The notes: generated by a model not told the origin, from the sequence alone. Counted from the first letter of the stretch, positions 35,438 to 47,376 are shown. The stretch: 64,000 nucleotides of DNA from Hahella sp. (GCA_028280065.1 JANQMN010000066.1:62001-126000); one strand, 5' to 3'. A program made the numbers and translations.

Positions 35438-36466
35438 ATGAGGAAATTGCTGTCCTTTATCTGCGGAATTTTACTGGTAAGCGCACAAGTCGCCTGGTCA
35501 GAAGCCCAGTTCCGTAGCGACATCCCAGAGCGGTATACAGTCGTGAAAGGAGATACACTGTGGGATATCTCTTCGCGGTTTCTGCAGAATCCCTGGTTTT
35601 GGCCGGAGATTTGGCATGCAAATCCACAAATCGACAACCCTCATCTTATTTTCCCGGGCGACGAACTTGCCTTGGTATACGTTGAAGGCCAGCGGCGGGT
35701 TACCGTGGCGCGCCGGGGGGATGCCAGCCGGACGATAAAGTTAACTCCGGAAGCCAGAATCACACCCTTGGCTAGCGCAATTCCTGCAATTCCCCTGGAT
35801 ATCATTCGGCCTTTCCTGACGGATAACCGTATCGTTTTTGAAGAAGAGTTTGACGAAGCCCCTTATGTACTGCAAGGCAAACGCGGCAACATCATTGTCG
35901 GTGCCGGCGATGCCATTTATGCCAGAGGCAACGGCCAAGTCGATGAAACCTATGGGATTTACCGCCGTGGCAGAACCTTTATCGATCCAATTACCGAGGA
36001 TTTCCTAGGCGTTGAGGCGCGCTCTGTGGCCGTCGGCAAAGTCACCGCAGCGGAAGACGAAGTACTGACGCTCGACATTCGCCGCAGCTCGGAAGAAATC
36101 CGCATTGGCGACAGGCTATTGTTCCAGGAAGACCGGGAAATCAGCGCGACCTTTTACCCCAGCAACCCCGAAGCGGATATTCGCGGTCAGATGATCGCCG
36201 TTGTCGATGGCGTTTCGCAGATTGGCCAGTTTGACGTGGTCATTATCAATCGCGGTGCTGACCACGGATTGGAAGAAGGCAACATCCTGGCGGTGCATAA
36301 GGCCGGCGACCGGGTTCGCGATCCGGTCACCGGCGAAGTTATTCAATTGCCGACGGATCGTGCAGGCGTGCTAATGGTATTCCGGGTTTTTGATCTTCTC
36401 AGCTACGGCTTGGTTTTGAAGTCCGAGCGAGCGCTGGCTGTGATGGATGAAGTGCGCAATCCCTGA
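35438..36466 (+). CDS. Exported LysM-domain protein of the dprA cluster
   Basis: A 342-residue protein with a signal peptide (LLSFICGILLVSAQVAWSEA) and one LysM domain at about residues 33-80. Pieces of that domain are YTVVKGDTLWDISSRF and IWHANPQIDNPHLIFPGDEL. The rest is a beta-rich domain of the type found in PA0020-like proteins. LysM binds peptidoglycan, so it acts in the periplasm or cell wall. Its position between def and dprA is conserved in gammaproteobacteria. RBS AAGGAAA. Confidence 0.92.
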   Translation: MRKLLSFICGILLVSAQVAWSEAQFRSDIPERYTVVKGDTLWDISSRFLQNPWFWPEIWHANPQIDNPHLIFPGDELALVYVEGQRRVTVARRGDASRTIKLTPEARITPLASAIPAIPLDIIRPFLTDNRIVFEEEFDEAPYVLQGKRGNIIVGAGDAIYARGNGQVDETYGIYRRGRTFIDPITEDFLGVEARSVAVGKVTAAEDEVLTLDIRRSSEEIRIGDRLLFQEDREISATFYPSNPEADIRGQMIAVVDGVSQIGQFDVVIINRGADHGLEEGNILAVHKAGDRVRDPVTGEVIQLPTDRAGVLMVFRVFDLLSYGLVLKSERALAVMDEVRNP

Positions 36467-36551
36467 TATGCTGTACCAATTTGTGGAAAACCTGCGGGCA
36501 TTGCTGTAAGGGCAGTGCCTATTTGTCATTAATCGTGTTCAAGGAAGGACA

Positions 36552-37751
36552 ATGTCAAACACTCCTCATTTTTTCTGGTTAAAGCTTTGCCAAATCCCCG
36601 GCTTAGGCGCTCTTCGTCTTAAAACGCTCTCCGAAGCTTTCTCATGGAATGACAAGGTCGATACAGACGTTCTGGAAAATCTCACCCGCCAATTCCCCGG
36701 CGCAATAAGGCACAAAGTCCTGTCCGTTATCACCCAGAAAGACCTCGGCTTGGATTCCAATCTGGAAAAATGGCTGGCCTGGCAGGAAACGGACGGATGC
36801 CATCTGGTCAGCTTACCTGAGCCGGACTATCCCGCCTTGCTTAGATTGCTGCCGGACCCGCCGGCAGTGCTGTTTCTTAAAGGCAACCTGGAGCTCTTGA
36901 CCCGACCGCAAATCGCTATGGTCGGTTCCCGGAATCCCACTGCTCAAGGCGGGGAAGACGCTTTTGCTTTTGCCAGATCATTAAGCAAAGGGGGATTTAC
37001 GATCACCAGCGGACTTGCCAAGGGCATTGACAGCGCCGCCCACCGAGGCGCGCTAAAAGATCTCGGCGGCACTATAGCGGTCATGGGAACCGGAATCGAC
37101 GTCATCTATCCTGCCTGCAATAGAGAGCTGGCTGAAAAGATCACCGGCTCCGGATTATTAGTAAGTGAACTCCCACTCGGCACAGCGCCAAAAGCAAGTA
37201 ATTTTCCCAAACGCAACAGAATCATAAGTGGCTTGGCTCTTGGCACCCTGGTTGTAGAAGCATCCATACGCAGCGGATCACTGATCACGGCCCGTCTCGC
37301 CAACGAGCAAAACCGCGAAGTGTTTGCCCTTCCGGGTTCGATTCACAATCCCCAAGCCCGCGGCTGTCACCATTTGATCAAACAGGGTGCAAAACTTGTA
37401 GAAAGCGTCGATGACCTGTTTATCGAGCTGCCGGCATTGATGCAGCTCTACCAGCAACTGGAGCCGCTCGATAAAACCGAACGGGCGGTAGATACACCGG
37501 CACATCAGAAAGCGCCTACCTCCGCCATACCCGAGAGCGCCAAACCGGGAACAGATAGAAATTTGGAGGAAGTTTCAAACAGGTCAACGCTCATTCTTGA
37601 AGCGGTCGATTTTCATCCAACCCACCCGGATCAAGTGGTCGCACGCACAGGCTTACCGGTTGCAGAAGTTCAGGCCATGCTAATGCAGCTGGAAATAGAA
37701 GGACTCATTAGAAGCGAAAACGGCGGTGTTCAGCGGCTACAAGCCGTTTAA
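36552..37751 (+). CDS. dprA: DNA processing protein (natural transformation, RecA loading)
   Basis: A 399-residue protein. An N-terminal SAM-like region is followed by the Rossmann DprA domain: MVGSRNPTAQG, SGLAKGIDSAAHRGAL, GTGIDVIYPACN, FPKRNRIISGLALGTLVVEA, and SGSLITARLANEQNREVFALPG. A C-terminal winged helix (DHPTHPDQVVARTGLPVAEVQ region, about 345-395) is present. It binds single-stranded DNA and loads RecA during transformation. It sits 86 bases after the LysM gene. Confidence 0.97.
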   Translation: MSNTPHFFWLKLCQIPGLGALRLKTLSEAFSWNDKVDTDVLENLTRQFPGAIRHKVLSVITQKDLGLDSNLEKWLAWQETDGCHLVSLPEPDYPALLRLLPDPPAVLFLKGNLELLTRPQIAMVGSRNPTAQGGEDAFAFARSLSKGGFTITSGLAKGIDSAAHRGALKDLGGTIAVMGTGIDVIYPACNRELAEKITGSGLLVSELPLGTAPKASNFPKRNRIISGLALGTLVVEASIRSGSLITARLANEQNREVFALPGSIHNPQARGCHHLIKQGAKLVESVDDLFIELPALMQLYQQLEPLDKTERAVDTPAHQKAPTSAIPESAKPGTDRNLEEVSNRSTLILEAVDFHPTHPDQVVARTGLPVAEVQAMLMQLEIEGLIRSENGGVQRLQAV

Positions 37752-37962
37752 TCCAATTCCAATTGGCAACTGCCTCAGGATTCCCGACTGACCGATCAAT
37801 TCAATGCCTTTTAACCATCAGGCTCCGTTGACATTTGCGCAACAGAGCTTGGAAATAAAACCAGGAATCGTTTGAAAAACAGTGAGCTACTAAGCAAGAA
37901 TAGGCAGGAATACGCATCAGCACCAATTCGATGCATGAGTCCAACGAAACTGGATATTCTAA

Positions 37963-39482
<1,520 letters not shown>

Positions 39483-39517
39483 GCGCCAATCCCGAAAGCC
39501 ATCGGAGCAAATGACCA

Positions 39518-40330
39518 ATGGATATTTACGCGGTTGTAGGAAACCCTGTCTCTCACAGTAAGTCCCCGAAAATTCACAGTCTCTTCGCCGCTCAGACAGG
39601 TCGGAATATCGACTACACAGCGATTCAAGCACCGCTGGATCACTTTCAAAATACCGTCAATGACTTTTTTCAATCTGGCGGTGCCGGCCTCAATGTGACC
39701 GTACCTTTTAAGGAACAGGCATGGCGCCTAGCCGACGAACGCAGTGACCGGGCGCAGGTAGCAGGAGCGGTTAACACCCTGAGCCGTTCACAAGGTAAAT
39801 TGCATGGCGACAACACCGATGGCACGGGGCTGGTCCGTGATCTGACGGAAAACAACCAGATTGCTATCAGCAACAAAAAGGTTCTCATTCTTGGCGCGGG
39901 AGGGGCGGTGCGAGGCGTATTACTGCCACTTGTTCAACAGCAGCCCGAGCTTCTGGTCATCGCCAACCGCACGGTTGCCAAAGCTCAACAACTTGCCCAG
40001 ATGTTTGCGGATTTCGGCGCTTTGCAGGCCAGCAGATTGGATGCGCTGACAGCGCCGTTCGATATTGTCATCAACGGTACTTCAGCCAGTTTGGGTGGGG
40101 CTGTGCCTGCAATACCGCCCAGTGTTATCTCAACCACAACGGTGGCTTACGATATGATGTATGGAACTACGACCACCGCTTTCAATCAATGGGCAAAAGA
40201 ACAGGGTGCATGTTTGACACTGGATGGTTTGGGAATGCTGGTGGAGCAGGCGGCAGAATCATTTGCCATTTGGCACGGCGTCCAGCCCGAGACACAACCC
40301 GTTCTAGACCTGCTCCGGCGGGGTAGCTGA
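39518..40330 (+). CDS. aroE: Shikimate dehydrogenase (NADP+)
   Basis: A 270-residue enzyme of the shikimate pathway, reducing 3-dehydroshikimate. The substrate site SHSKSPKIH is intact, followed by NVTVPFKEQ with the catalytic Lys and DNTDGTGL. The NADP-binding Rossmann glycines are [15 protein letters not shown] near the C-terminus is also typical. It is the last clearly conserved gene of the tsaC-hemF-aroE run; the methyltransferase gene starts 27 bases later. Confidence 0.97.
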   Translation: MDIYAVVGNPVSHSKSPKIHSLFAAQTGRNIDYTAIQAPLDHFQNTVNDFFQSGGAGLNVTVPFKEQAWRLADERSDRAQVAGAVNTLSRSQGKLHGDNTDGTGLVRDLTENNQIAISNKKVLILGAGGAVRGVLLPLVQQQPELLVIANRTVAKAQQLAQMFADFGALQASRLDALTAPFDIVINGTSASLGGAVPAIPPSVISTTTVAYDMMYGTTTTAFNQWAKEQGACLTLDGLGMLVEQAAESFAIWHGVQPETQPVLDLLRRGS

Positions 40331-40357
40331 AGGCAAATTGGCGAAAAGGCAAGTAAG

Positions 40358-40978
40358 ATGCTGACAGACCTATACGAAAGGCACCTTCTACCCCACCTGA
40401 TACACATGTCCTGCAGTAGCAAACCGGTTACCCGTCAGCGGCAAAAAATTGTTCCAAAGGCCGCCGGGCGGGTTTTGGAAATCGGGTTTGGTTCGGGGTT
40501 GAACCTCCCTCATTATAAATCGAGTGGAGTGGAACTGATCTGGGCGCTGGAACCTGCCATGGGAATGCGCGCCAAGGCCAAATCCAATATCGAAAAATCC
40601 GATCTGGAAGTTCGGTGGCTGGACCTGGACAACGGCGACATTCCGCTCGATACCCATGCAGCCGACTGTATTGTGATGACCTATACCCTCTGTACCATTA
40701 CCGATTGGCGTCTTGCTTTAAGCAACATGCGGCGGGTAGTGAAGCCGGGCGGCAAACTGTATTTCTGCGAACATGGACGAGCGCCGGATGAAAATGTCGT
40801 CCGGTGGCAGAATCGACTTAATCCTATTTGGCAAAAATGCAGCGGCGGCTGTCATTTGAACCGGGATATTCCGGCGTTAATCCGGCAAGGTGGTTTCGAT
40901 ATCCAACAGGTAGAAACCATGTATCTGCCGAAAACACCTAAGTTTGCCGGCTTCCAAATTTGGGGGCGGGCGGTTTAG
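40358..40978 (+). CDS. Class I SAM-dependent methyltransferase
   Basis: A 206-residue protein with SAM motif I VLEIGFGSGLNLPHY and motif II-like DCIVMTYTLCTITDW. A GGKLYFCEHG segment near motif III is typical of the UbiE/Methyltransf_11 type that acts on small molecules or lipids. No membrane helix. The substrate is unknown. It follows aroE by 27 bases on the same strand and converges with glpX, 11 bases away. Confidence 0.85.
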   Translation: MLTDLYERHLLPHLIHMSCSSKPVTRQRQKIVPKAAGRVLEIGFGSGLNLPHYKSSGVELIWALEPAMGMRAKAKSNIEKSDLEVRWLDLDNGDIPLDTHAADCIVMTYTLCTITDWRLALSNMRRVVKPGGKLYFCEHGRAPDENVVRWQNRLNPIWQKCSGGCHLNRDIPALIRQGGFDIQQVETMYLPKTPKFAGFQIWGRAV

Positions 40979-40989
40979 GTTCGCTGGAA

Positions 40990-42000
40990 TTAGCCGATAA
41001 TGCGCCGGACATCTTCATCTTTACGGTCCAGATAATGCAGGGACTGTATCCGTCGCACAGTTCGTGATTTGCCCCGAATCAGCAATGTCTCCGTCTCCGC
41101 AATATTACCGTTACGCGTAATACCATGGAGCAGGTCCCCTTTGGTTATGCCGGTGGCCGAAAAAATGACGTTATCGGTCTTTGCCATATCTTCGAGTAGC
41201 AGCTTCTTGTTTACATCTATGCCCATTTCCCGGCATCGCTGGATTTCCTGGGCGCCAAGATGGCGGTTTTGATCCGTATCTTCTTTTGCTATATGTCTAG
41301 GCAGCAACCGCCCTTGCATGTCGCCGTCCAGAGCCCGAATGACAGCTGCCGAAACCACGCCTTCCGGAGCGCCGCCCACGCTATACATGACATCGACTTC
41401 AGAAGTCGGCAAACAAGTTAAGATCGAAGCTGCAACATCCCCGTCCGGTATGGCGAAAACACGTACACCGCTTTGCTGCATCTGCTGGATGACCGCATCG
41501 TGCCGCGGCTTTGCCAACGTTACAACCGTCAAATCTTGCATTTTTTTTCCGATCGCATTGGCAATCGAAACCAGGTTTATTTGCAGTGGCCGCTCAATAT
41601 CAATCGCCCCCTTGGCACCCGGTCCAACCACCAGTTTTTCCATATACATATCCGGTGCGCGCAGGAAACTGCCTTTATCGGCAACCGCCATCACCGACAA
41701 GGCGTTGGACTGTCCCATTGCCGTCATTCGGGTGCCTTCGATCGGATCCACCGCGATATCGACCGGATCTCCATTACCGGTTCCAACTTTTTCACCAATA
41801 AACAGCATGGGCGCTTCGTCGATTTCACCTTCGCCAATAACGATCTCACCGGCAATATTGACCTTGTTCAACATCGCGCGCATAACCTCGACAGCAGCCC
41901 CGTCGGCGCGGCTCTTGTCGCCACGCCCCAGCCAACGATAGCCTGCCAGGGCAGCCGCTTCGGTAACTCTACTGAACTCAATTGCAAGTTCTCTACGCAT
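40990..42000 (-). CDS. glpX: Class II fructose-1,6-bisphosphatase
   Basis: A 336-residue enzyme of gluconeogenesis. It begins MRRELAIEFSRVTEAAALAGYRWLGRGDK, typical of GlpX (quoted in part). Metal and phosphate ligands are seen in IGEGEIDEAPML and DPIEGTRMTAMGQSNAL. The GGAPEGVVSAAVIRALDG loop is conserved. I chose ATG 42000 because AGGA lies 8 bases upstream; the longer frame from 42060 adds 20 residues outside the family. It stands alone and is divergent from the LacI regulator. Confidence 0.96.
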   Translation of the reverse strand: MRRELAIEFSRVTEAAALAGYRWLGRGDKSRADGAAVEVMRAMLNKVNIAGEIVIGEGEIDEAPMLFIGEKVGTGNGDPVDIAVDPIEGTRMTAMGQSNALSVMAVADKGSFLRAPDMYMEKLVVGPGAKGAIDIERPLQINLVSIANAIGKKMQDLTVVTLAKPRHDAVIQQMQQSGVRVFAIPDGDVAASILTCLPTSEVDVMYSVGGAPEGVVSAAVIRALDGDMQGRLLPRHIAKEDTDQNRHLGAQEIQRCREMGIDVNKKLLLEDMAKTDNVIFSATGITKGDLLHGITRNGNIAETETLLIRGKSRTVRRIQSLHYLDRKDEDVRRIIG

Positions 42001-42388
42001 AAATTTTTCCTGATTCTCAGTTAAGCCGGGGAATTCGCAACCTGAAAACTGTTGCTGCAAAGATGCTTTTTGAACAATACGCCAGATTTACCCAAACGAA
42101 GAGGTTATTCATGACCGTTATTCGGCATAGATTACCTTGCAATTCAACTCCATGCACTCACCGGGGTAGGATTCTGCTCCCAAGTTGACTTGGCTTCCAA
42201 TTGCCTGATCTTTAGTACAAATACCTATGCTCTGGTCGATCGCGAAATCGCAAAGGACCTTTCCCATGAACCGATGCCCGTTGCATTGCTGTAGCTGGCT
42301 ATTCTTGCTAGAGTCTTTCTCAATATTGCCTTAACCGTTTGATAAAACAGCGAACATTCTTCCATTTATTGAAGACGATCAGTCACCT
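42001..42388. other. Divergent intergenic region glpX / lacI-type regulator
   Basis: 388 bases without a gene; frames longer than about 25 codons with a ribosome site are absent. It must hold both promoters, but I found no pair close to consensus. Weak candidates are a TTAACCGTTTGA near-palindrome (42331-42342), which could be a LacI-family operator, and a small GCGA-aa-TCGC dyad near 42241-42250. Confidence 0.4.
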
Positions 42389-43468
42389 ATGGCACAAAAA
42401 ATCACCCTGCTGGAACTTGCAAAAATACTCAATGTGTCCCGCACAACGGCTTCAAATGCCTTTAACAGACCGGATCAGTTATCGGAAGAATTGCGCAATC
42501 GGATTCTGAATAAGGCCAAGGAACTGGGTTATTACGGACCCAACCCTGCCGGGCGGTTGCTGCGAACAGGTAAAGCCGGTGCTATCGGCGTAATCTTTTT
42601 TCAGGAAGCGCAATTTGCCTTTTCGGATGAAATGGCTTTGCGTTTCATGGCAGGCGTCGCATCGGTGAGTGACCAGGAAAAAACCAATCTGATGATTCTG
42701 CCTTACTTGCACAACCAGATGGAAGTCAGCGAAATTTTTAGCGCCGCAGTGGACGGTTTCATTATTCACAGTAACGCGCTTTCCGATGAAGTGATTGACC
42801 AAATTAACATCGGCAATCGCAACCTGGTCACCGTCGATCACCAAATCAGAGGTGTTCCCAGCGTCTGTGTGGATAACATTCTGGGTGGCAAACTTGCAGC
42901 AAAACATTTGCTAAACTTAGGTCACCGCAATATCGCGATACTCTCTTTTGAGTTGCCTGAACTATCAAATGAACAGATAGAAAATCGCTTTGCGGCGCAT
43001 TCAAAGCTGGACGACTGCTCTTATTCCGTCGCTTCGCAGCGGTTACTAGGATATAGACAGGGGTTTCAGGATGCGAATATCGACTTTACGAAAGTACCGA
43101 TAATCTTAAGACCAATGCCGGAACCTGGAAAGCCAGAAATGCTGGACGATCTATTTGGCTACCAGCAGGCCTTGAGGCTATTTCAGGAGCCAAACCGCCC
43201 GACCGCGCTGCTTTGCATGAGCGATAAAATGGCATCAGGTGTCTATAAAGCCGCATACGAACTTGGTATCAGAATCCCGGAGCAACTATCGATTGTCGGT
43301 TTTGACGACAACCCTTCCGCAGCCAGGGTGTCACCGCCTTTGACGACCTTGCACCAGGACGGTTTTCTCAAGGGTGAAACCGCCGCCAAGATGCTGTTCT
43401 TTGGCGATCAGTCGAAACTGTTCGAACCTACGCTGGTCATTCGAGAATCGACTCAAGCAGCTAGTTAG
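42389..43468 (+). CDS. LacI-family transcriptional regulator
   Basis: A 359-residue protein. The N-terminal LacI helix-turn-helix reads TLLELAKILNVSRTTASNAFN, with the hinge helix around PAGRLLRTGKAG. A type I periplasmic-binding-like effector domain follows, with IGVIFFQ, VDNILGGKLAAKHLLNLGHRNIAIL and SIVGFDDNPSAARVSPPLTTL. Members repress sugar or nucleoside genes until a ligand binds. No sugar genes are adjacent except glpX across the divergent gap; the two GH13 genes are too far away to be assumed targets. Confidence 0.93.
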   Translation: MAQKITLLELAKILNVSRTTASNAFNRPDQLSEELRNRILNKAKELGYYGPNPAGRLLRTGKAGAIGVIFFQEAQFAFSDEMALRFMAGVASVSDQEKTNLMILPYLHNQMEVSEIFSAAVDGFIIHSNALSDEVIDQINIGNRNLVTVDHQIRGVPSVCVDNILGGKLAAKHLLNLGHRNIAILSFELPELSNEQIENRFAAHSKLDDCSYSVASQRLLGYRQGFQDANIDFTKVPIILRPMPEPGKPEMLDDLFGYQQALRLFQEPNRPTALLCMSDKMASGVYKAAYELGIRIPEQLSIVGFDDNPSAARVSPPLTTLHQDGFLKGETAAKMLFFGDQSKLFEPTLVIRESTQAAS

Positions 43469-43522
43469 TCCCGGTTCAGAAACTTACATTTTCGGGACGG
43501 CACTACCAAATTCCTACGGAAT

Positions 43523-44014
43523 CTAGCTTTTCCGGGTTATTTTATCGAGATAACCCATGGCAAATGCGGATAAAACAAAGGTTAGATGCAACAACATGTA
43601 CCACTTGAGATAGGTCTCTTCGACATTTTCCGCGTTAACAAAAATCTTCAGGAGATGGATCGAGGAAATCGCAACGATGGAAGCCGCCACCTTGTTTTTC
43701 AATGATCCGGAATCCATTTTCCGGAGCCAATCCAGTTTTTCGCCACTTTCGTCTATATCCAGCCGCGATACAAAGTTTTCGTAACCGCTGAACATCACCA
43801 TGATAATCAGTCCGCCAACCAGTGCGATATCAATTAACGACAATACCAGCAGCACCAAATCGGATTCTTTAACTTCCAGGATAATCGGCAATACATGCAG
43901 GATCTCCTGAAAAAACTTAATGCCCAAGGCTAACAAAGCAAGGCTCAAACCAATATAAATAGGCGCAAGTAACCAGCGGGCCGAATACATTAGTCGCTCA
44001 AAAAGACGTTCCAT
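43523..44014 (-). CDS. yqhA: YqhA/UPF0114-family membrane protein
   Basis: A 163-residue inner-membrane protein with three or four helices, close to E. coli YqhA over its whole length. Matching segments include [32 protein letters not shown] and [18 protein letters not shown]. Its biochemical role is not established. It converges with the LacI gene and is 95 bases from the end of the first repeat-protein gene. Confidence 0.92.
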   Translation of the reverse strand: MERLFERLMYSARWLLAPIYIGLSLALLALGIKFFQEILHVLPIILEVKESDLVLLVLSLIDIALVGGLIIMVMFSGYENFVSRLDIDESGEKLDWLRKMDSGSLKNKVAASIVAISSIHLLKIFVNAENVEETYLKWYMLLHLTFVLSAFAMGYLDKITRKS

Positions 44015-44108
44015 AAGATTAATAGTTCGAGAGTGGCTTAAGGTTCAAGGGTGGAAAGGTGAGCGAACTCGGCAGAGCACTACCGAGATCGCACGTTAAT
44101 ATTGACGC

Positions 44109-47100
44109 TCACATGCCAACAAAATTAATTATCAACTGATAGGAAACGGTGCCGCCGGCGTAGTTCCCGCCTGGTTGTTTGTTGGCAGTGACGGTAATCG
44201 TCGTGGGATTGAACACTTCGACTTCTCCGGTCACCTCATCCACGTATGCATCCTCACTTTCACAGCCTGCACAGGAGTATGATATTGCCCCCGGACCGTC
44301 ACCTGTTTCAATCAGCGGATTGGTATAGGTGTCGCCGTAATTAACAAATATCGTCACCGGCCCGTCATTTTGAAAACGAAGGGTTTCCGATATAAGCGTG
44401 ACGTTCAATTGGTAACTCGCCGATGCGGAGTCGTATAAACTGTCGGCCGCCTTATCGGCTCTGATGGTCGTGGTTCCGGTAGCAATTACATTAACGGCTC
44501 CGGTAGTGGAGTTTACCGTTGCCACGCTCTCGTTCGATGAAGAGTAGGTTATCGCACCGGTTCCATCTCCTCCGGCCGCCACATTGACAAAGCTGCTTGC
44601 ATCCAATTCCAGCGTCACGGGCCCGGGATTAGAAAAGGATATGGATTGCGACGCGCCGCCGACGATTATGGAATAATTGGCAGACGCACCGGCATATTGG
44701 CTGTCGGCAGCAACTGTGGCGGTAATCACTGCCGCTCCAAAATTGACAATTTGCACCAGTCCACTGGATGTATCGACCACCGCAACCGACGTATTGCTGG
44801 AGGAATAAGTGACATTACCCGTACCTTCAGGCGGTAGTACCGGATTGGAGAACGACTCTCCGTTCTGCGCACTGACCGGCCCGGGATCGGTAAACTCCAG
44901 GGTTTGCGGTATCAGTTCGCTGCTAACAATAAATGACGCTGTCGCCGCAAGATAGCGGTTATCCGCGGCTTTTGTTGCAGTTATTATTGCATTGCCCTCG
45001 CCGACCAAGGTCACTATACCGGTAGACTCGTCAACCGTGGCAACGGAAGGAGTGCTGCTTGAGTATGTAATCGCCCCAGTGCCTGCGCCTGTTTCAACCA
45101 GCGGGTTGTTTATGGTTGAGCCGACAAAACCGCCAATCTGGCCGCTGTTTTCAAACTGAATGGTCTGTTCCAGAAGATCGACTTCCACCGTATAACTGGC
45201 TTCCGCGGCTTCATAGACAGGGTCCGCCGCTTTACTGGCGGTAATCGTCGTAGTGCCAACAGTCAATACGGTTACTTCGCCGGTCGTCGCATCAACGCTC
45301 GCCACTTCCGGATTGCTACTGCTGAAAACCAGGGAGCCTGACCCATTGCCGGTTTCCGCTAGCGCATTGGTAAACACGTCGCCAACCTGCACGGTTAAGG
45401 GTCCGGGCAAGGTGAACTCAAGTTGCTGGGTAAGCCTCTCAACGGTAATCGAATAGCTGGCTTGCGCCGCGGCATAAACCTCGTCAGCCGCTTTGCTAGC
45501 GGTAATTGAAGTACTTCCCACGGCAAGTACATTGACTTCGCCAGTCGTCGAGTTGACAGTGGCAACCGTTTCATTGCTGCTGGAAAAAACTATGTCACCG
45601 GTGCCCTCACCGGATTCAACCAGCGGATTGTTTATAGTGTCTCCGACAAAGCTGTTTAGAGGCCCCGGTGAATCAAATTGCAGTGTTTGTGTATTCAACT
45701 CGACCGCGATCGTATAGCTAGCGGTTGCCTCGGCATAAACATTATCTGCCGCCTTGGTCGCTGTAATTTCCGCAGTACCGACGGCTAGCAAACTCACTTC
45801 TCCCGTATCGGAATCGACACTAGCAACCAGTTCATTGCTGGAACTGAAACCAATCGCGCCGGAACCATCGCCGGTTTCGGCCAGGGGATTATCGATTGTC
45901 GATCCGACAAATCCGGTCAAGGGACCGGCACTTTCGAAAGCCAAGGTTTGCGCGTTCAGCTCAACGTTGATGATGAAACTCGCGGATGCTTCTGCATAAG
46001 TCGAATCCGCTGCTTTTGTCGCAGTTACAGTAGCACTGCCTTCCGCCAATGCGGTCGCGTCACCGGTGCTTGAATCAACACTGACTACGGCAGCATCACT
46101 GGATGCAAAAGTTACAATGCCTGATCCATCTCCTGCTTCGATCAAGGGATTGGAAATGACTTGATTGACCACTGCCGTCACCGGACCAGAGTCTTCAAAG
46201 GCCAATTGTTGCTCTACAAGACTAACGTTAATGGTATAACTGGCTTGCGCGAAAGCGTAGGTCGCGTCTTCTGCTTTGGCAGCGGTGATAACAACGGTAC
46301 CCTCGCCCAGGAGGGTGACAATCCCAGTCTCCGGATCGACTGTTGCAACCAGCGGATTGCTCGAGGAATAGGAAACTGCGCCGGTGCCAGGCGAATTTTC
46401 CGGATCTTCGACAACGGCATTTTCAATCGTATCTCCTACCATACCCTCAAAAGGTCCCAGGTCGGCAAAGGTGATCGACTGAAACAGAAGCGAGGGATCG
46501 TTGCCGCCACTTCTGATGATGACACTGCCTATTCCCGTGGTCTGCACTCCGGAATTTTCGCCTGCGACATAAAGCAGAAGTGTTTCGTCTGCCTCGACGA
46601 TCTGATCTGTCAGCAATGCAATGGTGATATCAATGCCGATCTCCCCTGCGGGAATGGTTGTTTCGCCTTCTTCAGGCACATAATCAAAGCCCGCTTTGGC
46701 AGAACCGTCCAAGGTTTTGAAGTTCACCCGCGTGGGCTGATCCGACACCCGATTAAGCTCTACCCGAACCGTGACAGTGCCCGCGTCTTCATCGACGGAG
46801 GTGCTGATTACCCGGACAAAGGTTTCCAGCGGGATTACACTAAGCACCGTGAAGTCGGCGTTGGTGCGACCATTGGAATCGGTCGCCTGCAGGTACAAAA
46901 TAACCTGGTCGGAAGACGAACTATCGGGAATCGCGAGAATATTGGATAAGGAATTCGGATTGGGAATATCCACTTCCGGACCGTCAAGCTGCCCCCACTC
47001 AATATTCGTCAGCTTTGCATCGCCCTGAGCCTCGGCGCTGCCATTGAGAGCGATGACCACGTTGGCATCGGCAAACTGATCCAAACCTGCACTAACAATA

Positions 47101-47315
47101 GGCCCCAACTCATCAAAGGGTGTGTTTTCGATAAATGCCTGCAACTTAATACTAAAAGGATTTTGTTGTTCGACCTGAACATCGGTAGGTTGCTGGGTCT
47201 CGCTACTGCCGTCCCCGCAACCGGTAACCAATAAACTAACTAGTAACGACAGTAGCCATAAATAAATGAGGCGGCGTGCCTGAACTGGTGAAATAAACTT
47301 TAACCCGATTGACAT
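44109..47315 (-). CDS. Ig-like-repeat surface lipoprotein with Calx-beta domain (9 repeats)
   Basis: A 1068-residue protein. The leader ends in VTGC (Cys33). A conserved N-terminal region (about 60-165) includes a PKD/Ig-like segment (AGLDQFADANVVIALNG). A Calx-beta domain (about 166-268) follows, with VDEDAGTVTVRVELNR and DETLLLYVAGENSG. From about residue 276 to the end are nine tandem repeats of about 88 residues with the core FSSSNxxVASVDxxTGEV...GxxxITAxKAAD.xYxxAxASYxI. This resembles bacterial Ig-like (Big-type) repeats. The last repeat is divergent and carries CAGC. Start supported by AGGGA upstream. It lies 61 bases downstream of its larger paralogue and is probably co-transcribed. 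Likely an adhesin or stalk. Confidence 0.85.
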   Translation of the reverse strand: MSIGLKFISPVQARRLIYLWLLSLLVSLLVTGCGDGSSETQQPTDVQVEQQNPFSIKLQAFIENTPFDELGPIVSAGLDQFADANVVIALNGSAEAQGDAKLTNIEWGQLDGPEVDIPNPNSLSNILAIPDSSSSDQVILYLQATDSNGRTNADFTVLSVIPLETFVRVISTSVDEDAGTVTVRVELNRVSDQPTRVNFKTLDGSAKAGFDYVPEEGETTIPAGEIGIDITIALLTDQIVEADETLLLYVAGENSGVQTTGIGSVIIRSGGNDPSLLFQSITFADLGPFEGMVGDTIENAVVEDPENSPGTGAVSYSSSNPLVATVDPETGIVTLLGEGTVVITAAKAEDATYAFAQASYTINVSLVEQQLAFEDSGPVTAVVNQVISNPLIEAGDGSGIVTFASSDAAVVSVDSSTGDATALAEGSATVTATKAADSTYAEASASFIINVELNAQTLAFESAGPLTGFVGSTIDNPLAETGDGSGAIGFSSSNELVASVDSDTGEVSLLAVGTAEITATKAADNVYAEATASYTIAVELNTQTLQFDSPGPLNSFVGDTINNPLVESGEGTGDIVFSSSNETVATVNSTTGEVNVLAVGSTSITASKAADEVYAAAQASYSITVERLTQQLEFTLPGPLTVQVGDVFTNALAETGNGSGSLVFSSSNPEVASVDATTGEVTVLTVGTTTITASKAADPVYEAAEASYTVEVDLLEQTIQFENSGQIGGFVGSTINNPLVETGAGTGAITYSSSTPSVATVDESTGIVTLVGEGNAIITATKAADNRYLAATASFIVSSELIPQTLEFTDPGPVSAQNGESFSNPVLPPEGTGNVTYSSSNTSVAVVDTSSGLVQIVNFGAAVITATVAADSQYAGASANYSIIVGGASQSISFSNPGPVTLELDASSFVNVAAGGDGTGAITYSSSNESVATVNSTTGAVNVIATGTTTIRADKAADSLYDSASASYQLNVTLISETLRFQNDGPVTIFVNYGDTYTNPLIETGDGPGAISYSCAGCESEDAYVDEVTGEVEVFNPTTITVTANKQPGGNYAGGTVSYQLIINFVGM
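44112..46490 (-). repeat. Nine tandem ~264-bp Ig-like coding repeats
   Basis: In-frame repeats of about 88 codons, diverged from each other at about the same level across the array. Repeat boundaries fall near the recurring Q-T/S-L-x-F-x-x-x-GP segment. The final unit (about 44112-44380) is the shared, cysteine-bearing cap. Confidence 0.85.
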
Positions 47316-47376
47316 AATGGGTTCCCTGGATTGGTTGCTTTTGATGTCTGAGTTCTTTTACTTAGAACAATCATGC

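Noticed and set aside
46161-46949. 262-codon frame antisense to the 9-repeat lipoprotein
   Set aside because: Lies opposite the Calx-beta and first repeats; protein is Cys/Arg-rich and unlike any family; a shadow of repetitive coding DNA.
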